Source of the DNA: Chryseobacterium gleum
GTDB lineage: Bacteria; Bacteroidota; Bacteroidia; Flavobacteriales_D; Sanyastnellaceae
DNA length: 5,057 nt
Direction: 5' to 3'
Assembly (NCBI GenBank): GCA_945878835.1
Contig: CAMCUG010000129.1
Location: 1-5,057 of the forward strand
The first letter of the stretch is position 1, and every line of letters starts with the position of its first letter. The notes beneath the pieces are model-generated. The model had not been told where the DNA came from. It did no database searches and saw nothing but the letters and a program-made list of their open reading frames with translations. Position numbers and translations under genes: made by a program. Positions 1 to 5,057 of the stretch are shown here, piece after piece.

Positions 1-681
1 ATGGCGTTGTTCTTCGATTTGCAAACGGCAGTGTTCGCAACGGCAATAGTACACTTCTTGAACAATGTTTTCAAGTTGACTTTAGTTGGAAGATATGCGC
101 ATTGGAAAACTGTGATTCAATTTGGAATTCCTTCGGCCGTTGGTGCATTTCTTGGCGCTGAAGCGCTAAATTATCTTGCGCAATTGCAGCAACCTGTGCA
201 TCTTCAATTTTGGCATACTGACACCGAAACCACATTGCTTGGGGTAGTCATGGGTTTAGTACTTATTCTTCTTGCCGGAATGGAATACTCGAATGCCTTA
301 GTTCGTGTGAACAAAGCTCCGCGCATATTATGGATTGGCGGGGTCTTCAGTGGATTCTTCGGCGGGTTAAGCGGACAGCAGGGAGCTATTCGCAGTGCGT
401 TCCTCATGAATCATTTCGAAGACAAACAAATCTTCATTGGGACGCGTGCAGCCTTGGCTTTCATTGTAGACGCTGTGAGAATTTTTACCTACGCAGCTTC
501 CTTCCAGTTATTCCTTCAACATGAAATATATTTACCCATGGCACTAGCACTGTTGGGTGGAATGAGCGGGGCATTGATTGGAAATAAATTCCTGAAGAAA
601 ACAAGTATCGAATGGATTCGAAAAACAGTTATGGTATTCCTATTCGTGATGGGAACACTCATGATTGCCGGATTGGTCTAA
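1..681 (+). CDS. TSUP family (TauE/SafE-like) membrane transporter, 5' partial
   Basis: This is a polytopic inner-membrane protein of the TSUP (TauE/SafE, formerly DUF81) family, whose members move small sulfur-containing or organic anions; the substrate cannot be read from sequence. The visible 226 residues hold hydrophobic segments at roughly 1-20, 37-60, 78-94, 110-130, 145-172, 178-196 and 207-226. The family-type motif HFLNN is at 18-22, followed by a basic loop (R31, H34, K36). A glycine-rich repeat motif is at 113-131 (GGVFSGFF, then GGLSGQQGAIR), between the two halves of the protein. The ATG at base 1 is probably an internal methionine: relatives normally carry about 20-30 further residues, including a first glycine-rich helix, before the segment equivalent to residues 1-20. 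The gene is therefore most likely truncated by the window edge. It ends in TAA at 679-681, 2 bp from the convergent AMP nucleosidase stop. The family is secure, the transported substrate is unknown. Confidence 0.85.
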   Translation: MALFFDLQTAVFATAIVHFLNNVFKLTLVGRYAHWKTVIQFGIPSAVGAFLGAEALNYLAQLQQPVHLQFWHTDTETTLLGVVMGLVLILLAGMEYSNALVRVNKAPRILWIGGVFSGFFGGLSGQQGAIRSAFLMNHFEDKQIFIGTRAALAFIVDAVRIFTYAASFQLFLQHEIYLPMALALLGGMSGALIGNKFLKKTSIEWIRKTVMVFLFVMGTLMIAGLV

Positions 682-683
682 CT

Positions 684-1454
684 TTATTCGAAGCGCATGT
701 GCTTCACCGAATCTCCTGAATCGCGCAATTCATTCAACGCTTGAATGCCAATTGAAAGTTGAAGCGCCACGTAATTCACGGTAACACTTTCATCGCTTTT
801 AGAAGTCTTCACTCCTTCCGGAACCATGGGATTGTCAGAGACCAACAACAATGCTCCGCGCGGAATCTTATTCGCGAAACCAACTGTGAACAGCGTTGCT
901 GTTTCCATATCAATGGCGGTCGATTTAATATCGGTCAGATACTGTTTGAATTTCTCATCATGCTCCCAAACTCTTCTGTTCGTGCTATATACAGTGCCTG
1001 TCCAGTAGTCGCATTCGTGTGTGCGAATTGCCGCGGAAACAGCCATTTGCAATCGGAACGAAGGAAGTGCCGGCACCTCAGGAGGCATGTATTCATTGCT
1101 GGTTCCTTCTCCGCGAATGGCAGCAATAGGAAGAATAAGATCGCCTATGCGCGTTTTTTTCAATCCGCCACATTTACCTAAAAACAAAACGGCTTTCGGA
1201 TGAATGGCAGAAAGCAAATCCATGATGGTGGCGCACATAGCGCTTCCCATTCCGAAGTTTATGACGGTAATGTTATTCGCGGTAACGGTTTGCATGGGCT
1301 TGTCTTCACCAATAACCAGAGCGTTATTTTCTTTCGAAAAAATATCGAGGTACTTATGGAAGTTCACGAGTATAATGTACTCGCCAAATCCTTCAAGTGG
1401 TGTTCCCGTATATCGCGGAAGCCAGTCTTTTACTATTTCTTCTTTTGTAACCAT
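684..1454 (-). CDS. amn: AMP nucleosidase (short, single-domain type)
   Basis: A 256-residue cytosolic enzyme of the purine nucleoside phosphorylase/uridine phosphorylase (PNP_UDP_1) fold. AMP nucleosidase hydrolyses AMP to adenine and ribose 5-phosphate, in purine salvage and AMP-level control. Visible family features are the glycine-rich NFGMGSAM at 66-73, FLGKCGGL at 91-98, RGEGTSNEY at 114-122, the nucleoside-binding AIDMETATLF at 180-189 (E184), and SDNP at 206-209, whose D207 fits the catalytic aspartate. E. coli Amn is about 480 residues with an extra N-terminal regulatory domain. This protein has only the catalytic domain, as in the AMN-like group of Bacteroidota. The start is well fixed: an in-frame TAA lies six codons upstream (1470-1472), and there is no Shine-Dalgarno sequence. 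The gene is downstream of dnaN on the same strand but behind a strong terminator, so it is probably its own transcription unit. Another nucleoside phosphorylase specificity is the main alternative. Confidence 0.88.
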   Translation of the reverse strand: MVTKEEIVKDWLPRYTGTPLEGFGEYIILVNFHKYLDIFSKENNALVIGEDKPMQTVTANNITVINFGMGSAMCATIMDLLSAIHPKAVLFLGKCGGLKKTRIGDLILPIAAIRGEGTSNEYMPPEVPALPSFRLQMAVSAAIRTHECDYWTGTVYSTNRRVWEHDEKFKQYLTDIKSTAIDMETATLFTVGFANKIPRGALLLVSDNPMVPEGVKTSKSDESVTVNYVALQLSIGIQALNELRDSGDSVKHMRFE

Positions 1455-1459
1455 TGAAT

Positions 1460-1493
1460 TAAAGATAGATTAAAAACATGTAGAGACAACAAA
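1460..1493 (-). promoter_or_regulatory. possible promoter of the AMP nucleosidase gene
   Basis: Read on the minus strand, TATCTTTA (1467 to 1460) matches the Bacteroidota -7 consensus TAnnTTTG at all but the last base. A TTTGTTG (1493 to 1487) lies upstream; its second TTG is 19 bp from the -7 box, the usual spacing to the -33 element. The -33 part overlaps the last bases of the dnaN terminator stem. Transcription would start only a few bases before the ATG, giving a nearly leaderless mRNA, which lowers confidence. Confidence 0.35.
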
Positions 1494-1513
1494 CGCCCGA
1501 TGACCGGGCGTTT
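1491..1513 (-). terminator. intrinsic terminator of dnaN
   Basis: A perfect 9-bp, GC-rich stem is formed by AAACGCCCG (1491-1499) and CGGGCGTTT (1505-1513), with a 5-base loop. It starts 24 bases past the dnaN stop. On the minus strand the stem ends in TTT and continues TTGTCTCT, a short T-rich tail, with an A-rich run on the other side. It lies between dnaN and the co-oriented AMP nucleosidase gene and should uncouple them. Confidence 0.85.
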
Positions 1514-1537
1514 GAATATTTTTAAAGTTGAATGAAA

Positions 1538-2656
1538 TTATCCGTTTAACATAACTGGCATAACCAACATTAAGATATCTTCGTTTTCGAACGACTTCTC
1601 TACTTCGGTAATGATACCAGCTCTATTTGGAGCGCTCATTTCAACATGCACGTTATTCGCATCGAGGTTATTCAACATGTCTTGCAAGAAGCGCGAGTTG
1701 AATCCGATTTCCATGTTGTCTCCAACGAACGTACAAGCCAATTGCTCGTGTGCTTCGTTCGCGAAGTCTAAATCTTCCGCAGACAATTGAATTTCACTTC
1801 CAGTTAATTTCAAACGCACTTGATTCGTAGAGCGGTTCGCGAAGATGCTTACACGCTTGATAGAATTCAAGAAATCTAAACGATCGATGGTTAATTTGAA
1901 TGGATTCTCTTTTGGAATAACCGCTTCGTAGTTAGGATATTTCCCTTCAATTAAACGACACATCAATGTTACGTTATCGAACGTGAACATGGCGTTGTTC
2001 TCGGTGTATTGCATGTTCACTTCAGACTTCAAAGAAGAAAGCGCACCTTTCAACAAGTTCAATGGCTTGCGAGGAACAATGAATGCTGCCGACTCTCCGC
2101 CAATGTCTGAACGCGTCATGCGAACTAACTTGTGTGCATCTGTTGCAACGAAGCGAACGCTTTCGGGTTCAATTTCGAAGAACACACCTGACATAATAGG
2201 ACGCATATCGTCGTTACCTGCAGCGAAGATGGTTTTAGAGATGGCTCTGTTCAACACATCGGCACCAATTAACAAAGCTTTTGAAGCTCCCATTGCTGGT
2301 GCCTTTGGAAACTCGTCGCCATTTTGTCCGGTTAGTTTGTACTTACCGTTATCGCTTGTGATTTCAATTCCGAAAGTTTTTCCGTCAACATCGAATGTCA
2401 ATGGTTGATCCGGAAGACTCTTTAAAATATCTAATAATAGTTTTGCTGGAACTGCAATCATTCCTTCCTCTTTGCATTGAATAGCCATGCGCGTATTCAT
2501 GCTTGTTTCCAAGTCAGAAGCTGAAAGCGTAAGCTCGTCTTGTTTCATTTCGAACAAGAAGTTATCGAGGATTGGAAGGGTATTGTTCGAGTTCAATACG
2601 CCATTTAACAATTGTAATTGTTTTAAAAGGCCGAGGGAGTTGACAATGAATTTCAT
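1538..2656 (-). CDS. dnaN: DNA polymerase III subunit beta (sliding clamp)
   Basis: This encodes the 372-residue beta clamp, which dimerises into a ring around DNA and tethers the replicative polymerase; it also binds the clamp loader, MutS/MutL and repair polymerases. Length and three-domain layout (about 1-120, 121-250, 251-372) are normal for the family. Recognisable landmarks are MKFIV at the N-terminus, TDAHKLVRM at 172-180 (E. coli TDGHRLA), RLIEGKYPNYEAVIP at 234-248 (E. coli RLVDGRFPDYRRVLP), GFNSRFLQDML at 318-328, and the C-terminal VMPVMLNG, whose MPVML corresponds to the MPMRL end that helps form the protein-binding pocket. The ATG is supported by an in-frame TAA four codons upstream (2666-2668) and a perfect -7 box just before it. 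There is no Shine-Dalgarno sequence. The gene is flanked by a rhomboid protease and an AMP nucleosidase gene rather than dnaA/recF. Nothing suggests damage or recent transfer. Confidence 0.98.
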   Translation of the reverse strand: MKFIVNSLGLLKQLQLLNGVLNSNNTLPILDNFLFEMKQDELTLSASDLETSMNTRMAIQCKEEGMIAVPAKLLLDILKSLPDQPLTFDVDGKTFGIEITSDNGKYKLTGQNGDEFPKAPAMGASKALLIGADVLNRAISKTIFAAGNDDMRPIMSGVFFEIEPESVRFVATDAHKLVRMTRSDIGGESAAFIVPRKPLNLLKGALSSLKSEVNMQYTENNAMFTFDNVTLMCRLIEGKYPNYEAVIPKENPFKLTIDRLDFLNSIKRVSIFANRSTNQVRLKLTGSEIQLSAEDLDFANEAHEQLACTFVGDNMEIGFNSRFLQDMLNNLDANNVHVEMSAPNRAGIITEVEKSFENEDILMLVMPVMLNG

Positions 2657-2682
2657 GTGTTGTCTTTATCTAGTTTACGCGA

Positions 2683-2712
2683 CAAATATAAAGCAGTCCG
2701 TTTCGAAATAAA
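2683..2712 (-). promoter_or_regulatory. dnaN promoter (Bacteroidota type)
   Basis: TATATTTG (2690 to 2683, minus strand) is a perfect match to the Bacteroidota -7 consensus TAnnTTTG. A weak -33 candidate TTTA (2712 to 2709) is 18 bp upstream. The box lies in the 75-bp gap between the rhomboid stop and the dnaN ATG, and would give a leader of roughly 20 bases. No terminator is visible after the rhomboid gene, so dnaN may also receive read-through from it. Confidence 0.6.
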
Positions 2713-2731
2713 TTAGGGGTTGAAGATGAAC

Positions 2732-3415
2732 TTATTCACTATTCGAATCTGATAAGGTCGGCTTTTGATCTTTTTCTTGAATTGTTTCCAACCAAAACGG
2801 ATCTTCGTCGCTGAGCTCTGGCTCAACTTCATGTTGGTATACCGGCTCTGGCGGACCTTGTTTCCGGAAATACCACGCTAGCATAATTCCGCATATGAAT
2901 CCGCTAATGTGTCCTTCCCACGAAACTTGTTGTTCGATGGGAAACATATACCAGACGGTGTATCCGTAGACAAATCCGACAGCCATGGAGATGCGCTTCG
3001 TGTTTAGATTCTTTCGAAATATTCCACTAAAGAAAAGAAAAGCGAATTCGGCATAGATGAGCACGCTTGCTCCGACGTGCACGTTGTCTCTTCCAATTAC
3101 AAAAAGAAGTATTGGAGAAAACACCCACATGACAAGGAAGACCGATATGGCTATTTCGTAATAGAAAAAAAACAAAGTGATTGTTAGAATGAAGAAGGCT
3201 AGAACGTTGTTCCACAGGTGTTCGGGTGAAGCGTGCACGAAGAGCATAGTTGGCATATGTAGAAGACCTTTCAGGGTTCGCGGTTCAACGCCGAAGTCTG
3301 TCAGTGACACATTTATGTATCGTGAACCGTAAAACGAAATGACAAATAGAAGTACGAAAATGGAAGACCACAAGAGTGCGTCTAAAAGTTTTGTTCGGTC
3401 TGGTAATAAAATCAT
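2732..3415 (-). CDS. rhomboid family intramembrane serine protease
   Basis: A 227-residue membrane protein of the rhomboid (S54) family, which cleaves transmembrane segments of other proteins inside the bilayer. Hydrophobic segments are at about 12-30, 53-62, 68-86, 88-108, 115-132, 143-160 and 169-183. The catalytic set is visible. HASPEHLWNN at 61-70 supplies H66 and oxyanion-type N70 (GlpG H150 and N154), VGAS at 114-117 supplies the nucleophile S117, and GHISG at 168-172 supplies H169. The usual GxSG motif reads GASV here, so the second glycine is valine. After the last helix, residues 184-227 form a soluble, strongly acidic tail containing EPELSDEDPFW (198-208), probably cytosolic. An in-frame TAA four codons upstream (3425-3427) fixes the ATG, which has no Shine-Dalgarno sequence. 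The gene lies 75 bp upstream of dnaN on the same strand. Substrate is unknown. Loss of activity through the G-to-V change is possible, but the dyad is intact. Confidence 0.88.
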   Translation of the reverse strand: MILLPDRTKLLDALLWSSIFVLLFVISFYGSRYINVSLTDFGVEPRTLKGLLHMPTMLFVHASPEHLWNNVLAFFILTITLFFFYYEIAISVFLVMWVFSPILLFVIGRDNVHVGASVLIYAEFAFLFFSGIFRKNLNTKRISMAVGFVYGYTVWYMFPIEQQVSWEGHISGFICGIMLAWYFRKQGPPEPVYQHEVEPELSDEDPFWLETIQEKDQKPTLSDSNSE

Positions 3416-3450
3416 GGGTTCAAATTAACAACAGCTATTCCAAAACGAAG

Positions 3451-3460
3451 ATTCATGAAT
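3451..3460. repeat. 10-bp perfect palindrome, possible operator
   Basis: ATTCATGAAT is a perfect 10-bp palindrome about 36 bp upstream of the rhomboid start codon and about 95 bp before the -7 box of the divergent gene. Its length and position would suit a dimeric regulator. Nothing else ties it to a known factor, and the low complexity of the half-site leaves chance open. Confidence 0.3.
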
Positions 3461-3524
3461 AATAGAGACAAGCTGTCAGTCTGTTTTCCACTTACTAAAA
3501 ATTCAGTGTGAATAAAGACTTAAA

Positions 3525-3532
3525 ACGGCCGT
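3525..3532. repeat. 8-bp perfect palindrome near the -33 region
   Basis: ACGGCCGT is a GC-rich perfect palindrome in an otherwise AT-rich region. It ends 21 bp upstream of the -7 box TAGATTTG, where the -33 element of the SirB1-type gene promoter should be, so a bound protein there would block RNA polymerase. The operator role is inferred from position only. Confidence 0.3.
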
Positions 3533-3553
3533 GCAAAAATGTAAAGCATAAAA

Positions 3554-3561
3554 TAGATTTG
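3554..3561 (+). promoter_or_regulatory. -7 promoter box of the SirB1-type gene
   Basis: TAGATTTG is a perfect match to the Bacteroidota -7 consensus TAnnTTTG and lies 23 bp before the ATG at 3585, predicting a leader of about 15-20 bases. No TTTG is found at the -33 distance; the place is taken by the palindrome at 3525-3532. A weak -33 could mean dependence on an activator or simply a weak promoter. Confidence 0.55.
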
Positions 3562-3584
3562 GCCTTGTTAATTACATACCCAAC

Positions 3585-4463
3585 ATGAGTCAATCTGATA
3601 TTCACGCTTTGATAAAATTGCTCGATGATCCGGACGAAGTAGTCTTTGATACGGTTCGCGAAGCTATTACTGAGAAGGGCGAAGCTGTGTTGCATACGTT
3701 AGAAGATCATTTCATTATTGGAAGTGGCGATCAGCTTGCGCTTCAGCGTTTATCAGAGATTATTGCGAACATTCAATACAAGACTACTTATTCGGCGATT
3801 AAAGATTGGCAGTTGGGTGAGCAGGATTTGTTGGAGGGAATGTTAATCTTGAACAAGTATTATCAGCGTAATGTTCCGAGTGAAGAGATTACTTATTTGT
3901 TCTCGAGATTGCGTCAGGATATTTGGTTGGAATTGAACGACCGCTTAACCGCATTAGAAACGGTTAATGTTTTGAATCATATCATATTTAAGCTTTGCGG
4001 ATACACGAGTGTCTCTGGCGAAATTCAGAATGCTCCGCATTCGCTGTTCGATGTGTTGAATACGAAGACGGGAACATCGTTAGGCATTGGCACGTTGTAT
4101 TTGTTGTTGGCTCGCAGTTTAGACTTACCTATTTACGGTGTGAATTTACCGGGGCATTTCTTGTTGTGTTATGTTGAACAAATGCCCGAGTGGTTGTTAC
4201 CTGAAGGCGAAACCGACACGGAAGAAATTTTGTTTTATATCAATCCAGCTGCAGGCGGATCCATCTTAGACCGCGAAGAGATCGAGCAGTTTATCACCAG
4301 TCAACATTTACCCTTGGATCAACGCTTCTTCGATCCATGTTCCAACGCCGATGTTGTTACACGCAACATTAACGCGCTCAGTCATCATTACATTTCTCAG
4401 AATAATGCCGATAAGGTTAGGGAGTTGCAGGTGTTGTTGAGTGTGCTTCTTGAAATTGAATAG
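3585..4463 (+). CDS. SirB1 family protein (transglutaminase-like core2 fold)
   Basis: A 292-residue, probably cytosolic protein of the SirB1/Transglut_core2 family; no biochemical role is well established for it. Residues about 5-45 resemble a HEAT-type helical repeat (ALIKLLDDPDEVVFDTVREA), a common N-terminal addition in Bacteroidota homologues, and no signal peptide is present. The family core lies at 125-225: LNHIIFKLCGY (130-140), LNTKTGTSLGIGTLYLLLAR (158-177), LPIYGVNLPGHFLL (181-194) and YINPAAGG (218-225). Setting LARSLDLP against the equivalent helix of classical transglutaminases puts S165 at the position of the catalytic cysteine. H191 is kept, and N220 stands where many relatives have aspartate, so classical transglutaminase or protease chemistry is unlikely. 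The ATG follows an in-frame TAA and the promoter box, with no Shine-Dalgarno sequence. It has its own promoter and converges on the methyltransferase gene. In enterobacteria sirB1 lies near prmC; here there is no such linkage. Confidence 0.85.
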   Translation: MSQSDIHALIKLLDDPDEVVFDTVREAITEKGEAVLHTLEDHFIIGSGDQLALQRLSEIIANIQYKTTYSAIKDWQLGEQDLLEGMLILNKYYQRNVPSEEITYLFSRLRQDIWLELNDRLTALETVNVLNHIIFKLCGYTSVSGEIQNAPHSLFDVLNTKTGTSLGIGTLYLLLARSLDLPIYGVNLPGHFLLCYVEQMPEWLLPEGETDTEEILFYINPAAGGSILDREEIEQFITSQHLPLDQRFFDPCSNADVVTRNINALSHHYISQNNADKVRELQVLLSVLLEIE

Positions 4464-4495
4464 GAACTTCGTTACTCTTTTATGCTAATTACTGG

Positions 4496-4547
4496 AGTAG
4501 GAATTACGAAGTAGGCATTACGCAGTAGGAATTACGTAGTAGGAATA
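4496..4547. repeat. 14-bp tandem repeat, about 3.7 copies
   Basis: Three full units of the form AGTAGGMATTACGN (4496-4509, 4510-4523, 4524-4537) are followed by a partial unit AGTAGGAATA (4538-4547). The full copies differ only at base 7 (A, C, A) and base 14 (A, C, T). A degenerate fragment, TAATTACTGG, precedes the first. It is non-coding, lies between two convergent genes, and is probably a polymorphic slippage array. Confidence 0.9.
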
Positions 4548-4561
4548 AAACCGAAGGTTTT
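4547..4561 (-). terminator. weak, possibly bidirectional terminator hairpin
   Basis: AAAACC (4547-4552) and GGTTTT (4556-4561) form a perfect 6-bp stem with a 3-base loop. On the minus strand it follows the methyltransferase stop by 13 bases and runs into TTTTATT, as expected of an intrinsic terminator. Because the arms are A-rich and T-rich, it could also act on transcripts from the SirB1-type gene. Only two GC pairs support it. Confidence 0.45.
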
Positions 4562-4574
4562 CCAACAACGAAGT

Positions 4575-5057
4575 TCAAAGATAAAACTCTTTGGCAAAAC
4601 AAGAGTATTCAGAGGTCCGAGTCCCATCTTCATTCATGAGGACAAGAGCAGTCTCTTCCAACGGCAGTTCAATTCGATAAAATTCTAAGATGAAACGAAT
4701 GGCGGGTTTGTCGGAGCGAGAAAAGACTTCGCATTTCTTTACCAAGAAAAAATTCGACAATCCACTTTCTCGTTTCCATTCGTCGAAGACTTCAACAGGG
4801 ATAATCACGCTCACCCTTCCAGTTAACTTATGTGAACGTTCCCAAAAGCGTTTCACCCAATCGTTCACAGCATGACGCGCAGCATTGCGCGCTTCGTCGG
4901 GTGCTTGCAAACTGTTTTGAAAAAAAGGTGGATTCGAAACAATGCGATCGAATTTCACTGGTGCCTGAAGCTTGAAAAAATCTATCTCGTCGGCTATCAA
5001 CAACGGTGCGAAAACCGAGTTGCTGAAATTCTGCTGCGCTTCTTCAACCGAAGGAGC
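4575..5057 (-). CDS. trmN6: tRNA1(Val) (adenine(37)-N6)-methyltransferase, 5' partial
   Basis: This is the C-terminal 160 residues of a class I SAM-dependent methyltransferase of the TrmN6/YfiC type, which N6-methylates adenine 37 next to the anticodon of tRNA1(Val). The frame is open to the right edge (5057). In-frame TTG at 5001-5003 is not a credible start, because the residues before it, including SVEEAQQNFSNS, align with the VEID..A..QA..N...S segment of the family. Counting from the edge, FDRIVSNPPFF is at 36-46, with the N6-adenine methyltransferase catalytic motif NPPF at 42-45. ARNAARHA at about 56-63 and RVSVIIPVE at about 81-89 fit the helix and strand that follow. SEYSCFAKEFYL at the end matches the typical C-terminus (EY...FYL) of Bacteroidota members. 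The SAM-binding glycine-rich motif lies beyond the window. A different small NPPF methyltransferase is possible but less likely. Confidence 0.87.
   Translation of the reverse strand, partial: APSVEEAQQNFSNSVFAPLLIADEIDFFKLQAPVKFDRIVSNPPFFQNSLQAPDEARNAARHAVNDWVKRFWERSHKLTGRVSVIIPVEVFDEWKRESGLSNFFLVKKCEVFSRSDKPAIRFILEFYRIELPLEETALVLMNEDGTRTSEYSCFAKEFYL

Larger units (their letters stand above)
3416..3584. other. divergent intergenic region
   Basis: These 169 bp separate the start codons of the rhomboid gene (-) and the SirB1-type gene (+). They contain a perfect -7 box for the plus-strand gene and two perfect palindromes, listed separately. For the rhomboid gene I see only TTAATTTG near its ATG, one mismatch from TAnnTTTG and with no good -33 partner, so its promoter is unassigned. 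No small ORF or RNA gene is convincing here. Confidence 0.6.
4464..4576. repeat. 10-bp inverted repeat enclosing the convergent intergenic region
   Basis: GAACTTCGTT at 4464-4473 and its exact reverse complement AACGAAGTTC at 4567-4576 face each other across 93 bp. The left arm begins at the base after the SirB1-type TAG stop, and the right arm overlaps the methyltransferase TGA stop (4575-4577). Between them are the tandem repeat and a hairpin. No flanking target-site duplication is visible. It could be the ends of a small non-coding element, a long-range terminator structure, or chance. Confidence 0.5.

Noticed and set aside
1..3. ATG at base 1 as the true start of the transporter gene
   Set aside because: Family members normally have a further N-terminal glycine-rich helix before this point. 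The ATG at the exact edge is more likely internal, although a short variant cannot be excluded without upstream sequence.
690..705. Hairpin GAAGC/GCTTC as terminator of the transporter gene
   Set aside because: The stem is only 5-6 bp with no U-run after it, and it lies within the coding end of the opposite gene.
759..1181. 140-codon plus-strand ORF inside the AMP nucleosidase gene
   Set aside because: It is fully antisense to a well-supported gene, and its translation has no recognisable domain and an odd composition rich in Cys, Arg and His.
1983..2408. 141-codon plus-strand ORF inside dnaN
   Set aside because: It lies antisense to a certain gene, has no recognisable family, and its start comes from reverse-complement dnaN codons.
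4464..4576. Repeat region as a CRISPR array or a transposable MITE
   Set aside because: The units are 14 bp, directly adjacent with no spacers, so it is not CRISPR. No target-site duplication flanks the inverted repeat, so a mobile element is not supported.
4575..5003. Treating TTG at 5001-5003 as the methyltransferase start
   Set aside because: The frame continues open to the window edge, and the upstream residues match the methyltransferase fold, so the true start is outside the window.
1..5057. A defence, toxin-antitoxin or biosynthetic system spanning several genes
   Set aside because: All six genes belong to recognisable families with separate housekeeping roles, mostly independent transcription and convergent or divergent orientations. 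Adjacency alone does not support a joint function.

Overview
The window looks like an ordinary chromosomal segment of a Bacteroidota bacterium, most likely Flavobacteriales (the order is an inference). Four things point there: a short stand-alone AMP nucleosidase, a dnaN far from dnaA/recF, no Shine-Dalgarno sequence before any of the four visible start codons, and perfect TAnnTTTG -7 promoter boxes before two genes. Base composition is moderately AT-rich. No tRNA, rRNA, CRISPR array, insertion sequence, phage gene or defence gene is visible.

Layout, left to right. At 1-681 (+) is the C-terminal part of a TSUP/TauE-SafE-type membrane transporter, probably cut at its 5' end by the window edge. 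It converges, with only 2 bp between the stop codons, on an AMP nucleosidase gene (684-1454, -). A strong hairpin terminator (1491-1513) separates that gene from dnaN, the DNA polymerase III sliding clamp (1538-2656, -). Upstream on the same strand is a rhomboid-type intramembrane serine protease (2732-3415, -). A 169-bp divergent intergenic region (3416-3584) holds a good promoter for the next gene and two perfect palindromes. A SirB1-type, transglutaminase-like-fold protein follows (3585-4463, +). It converges on a TrmN6-type tRNA1(Val) adenine-37 N6-methyltransferase gene (4575-5057, -), whose 5' end is beyond the window. The 111-bp gap between these two stops holds a 14-bp tandem repeat array enclosed by a 10-bp inverted repeat, plus a small hairpin.

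The genes cover unrelated housekeeping roles: anion export or uptake, purine salvage, replication, membrane proteolysis, an uncharacterised SirB1 role and tRNA modification. They do not form one pathway, and I see no convincing new multi-gene system. The points most worth a second look are the repeat element at 4464-4576, a strong excess of the palindromes TTCGAA and TTCGCGAA in all reading frames, and the altered GxSG motif of the rhomboid.
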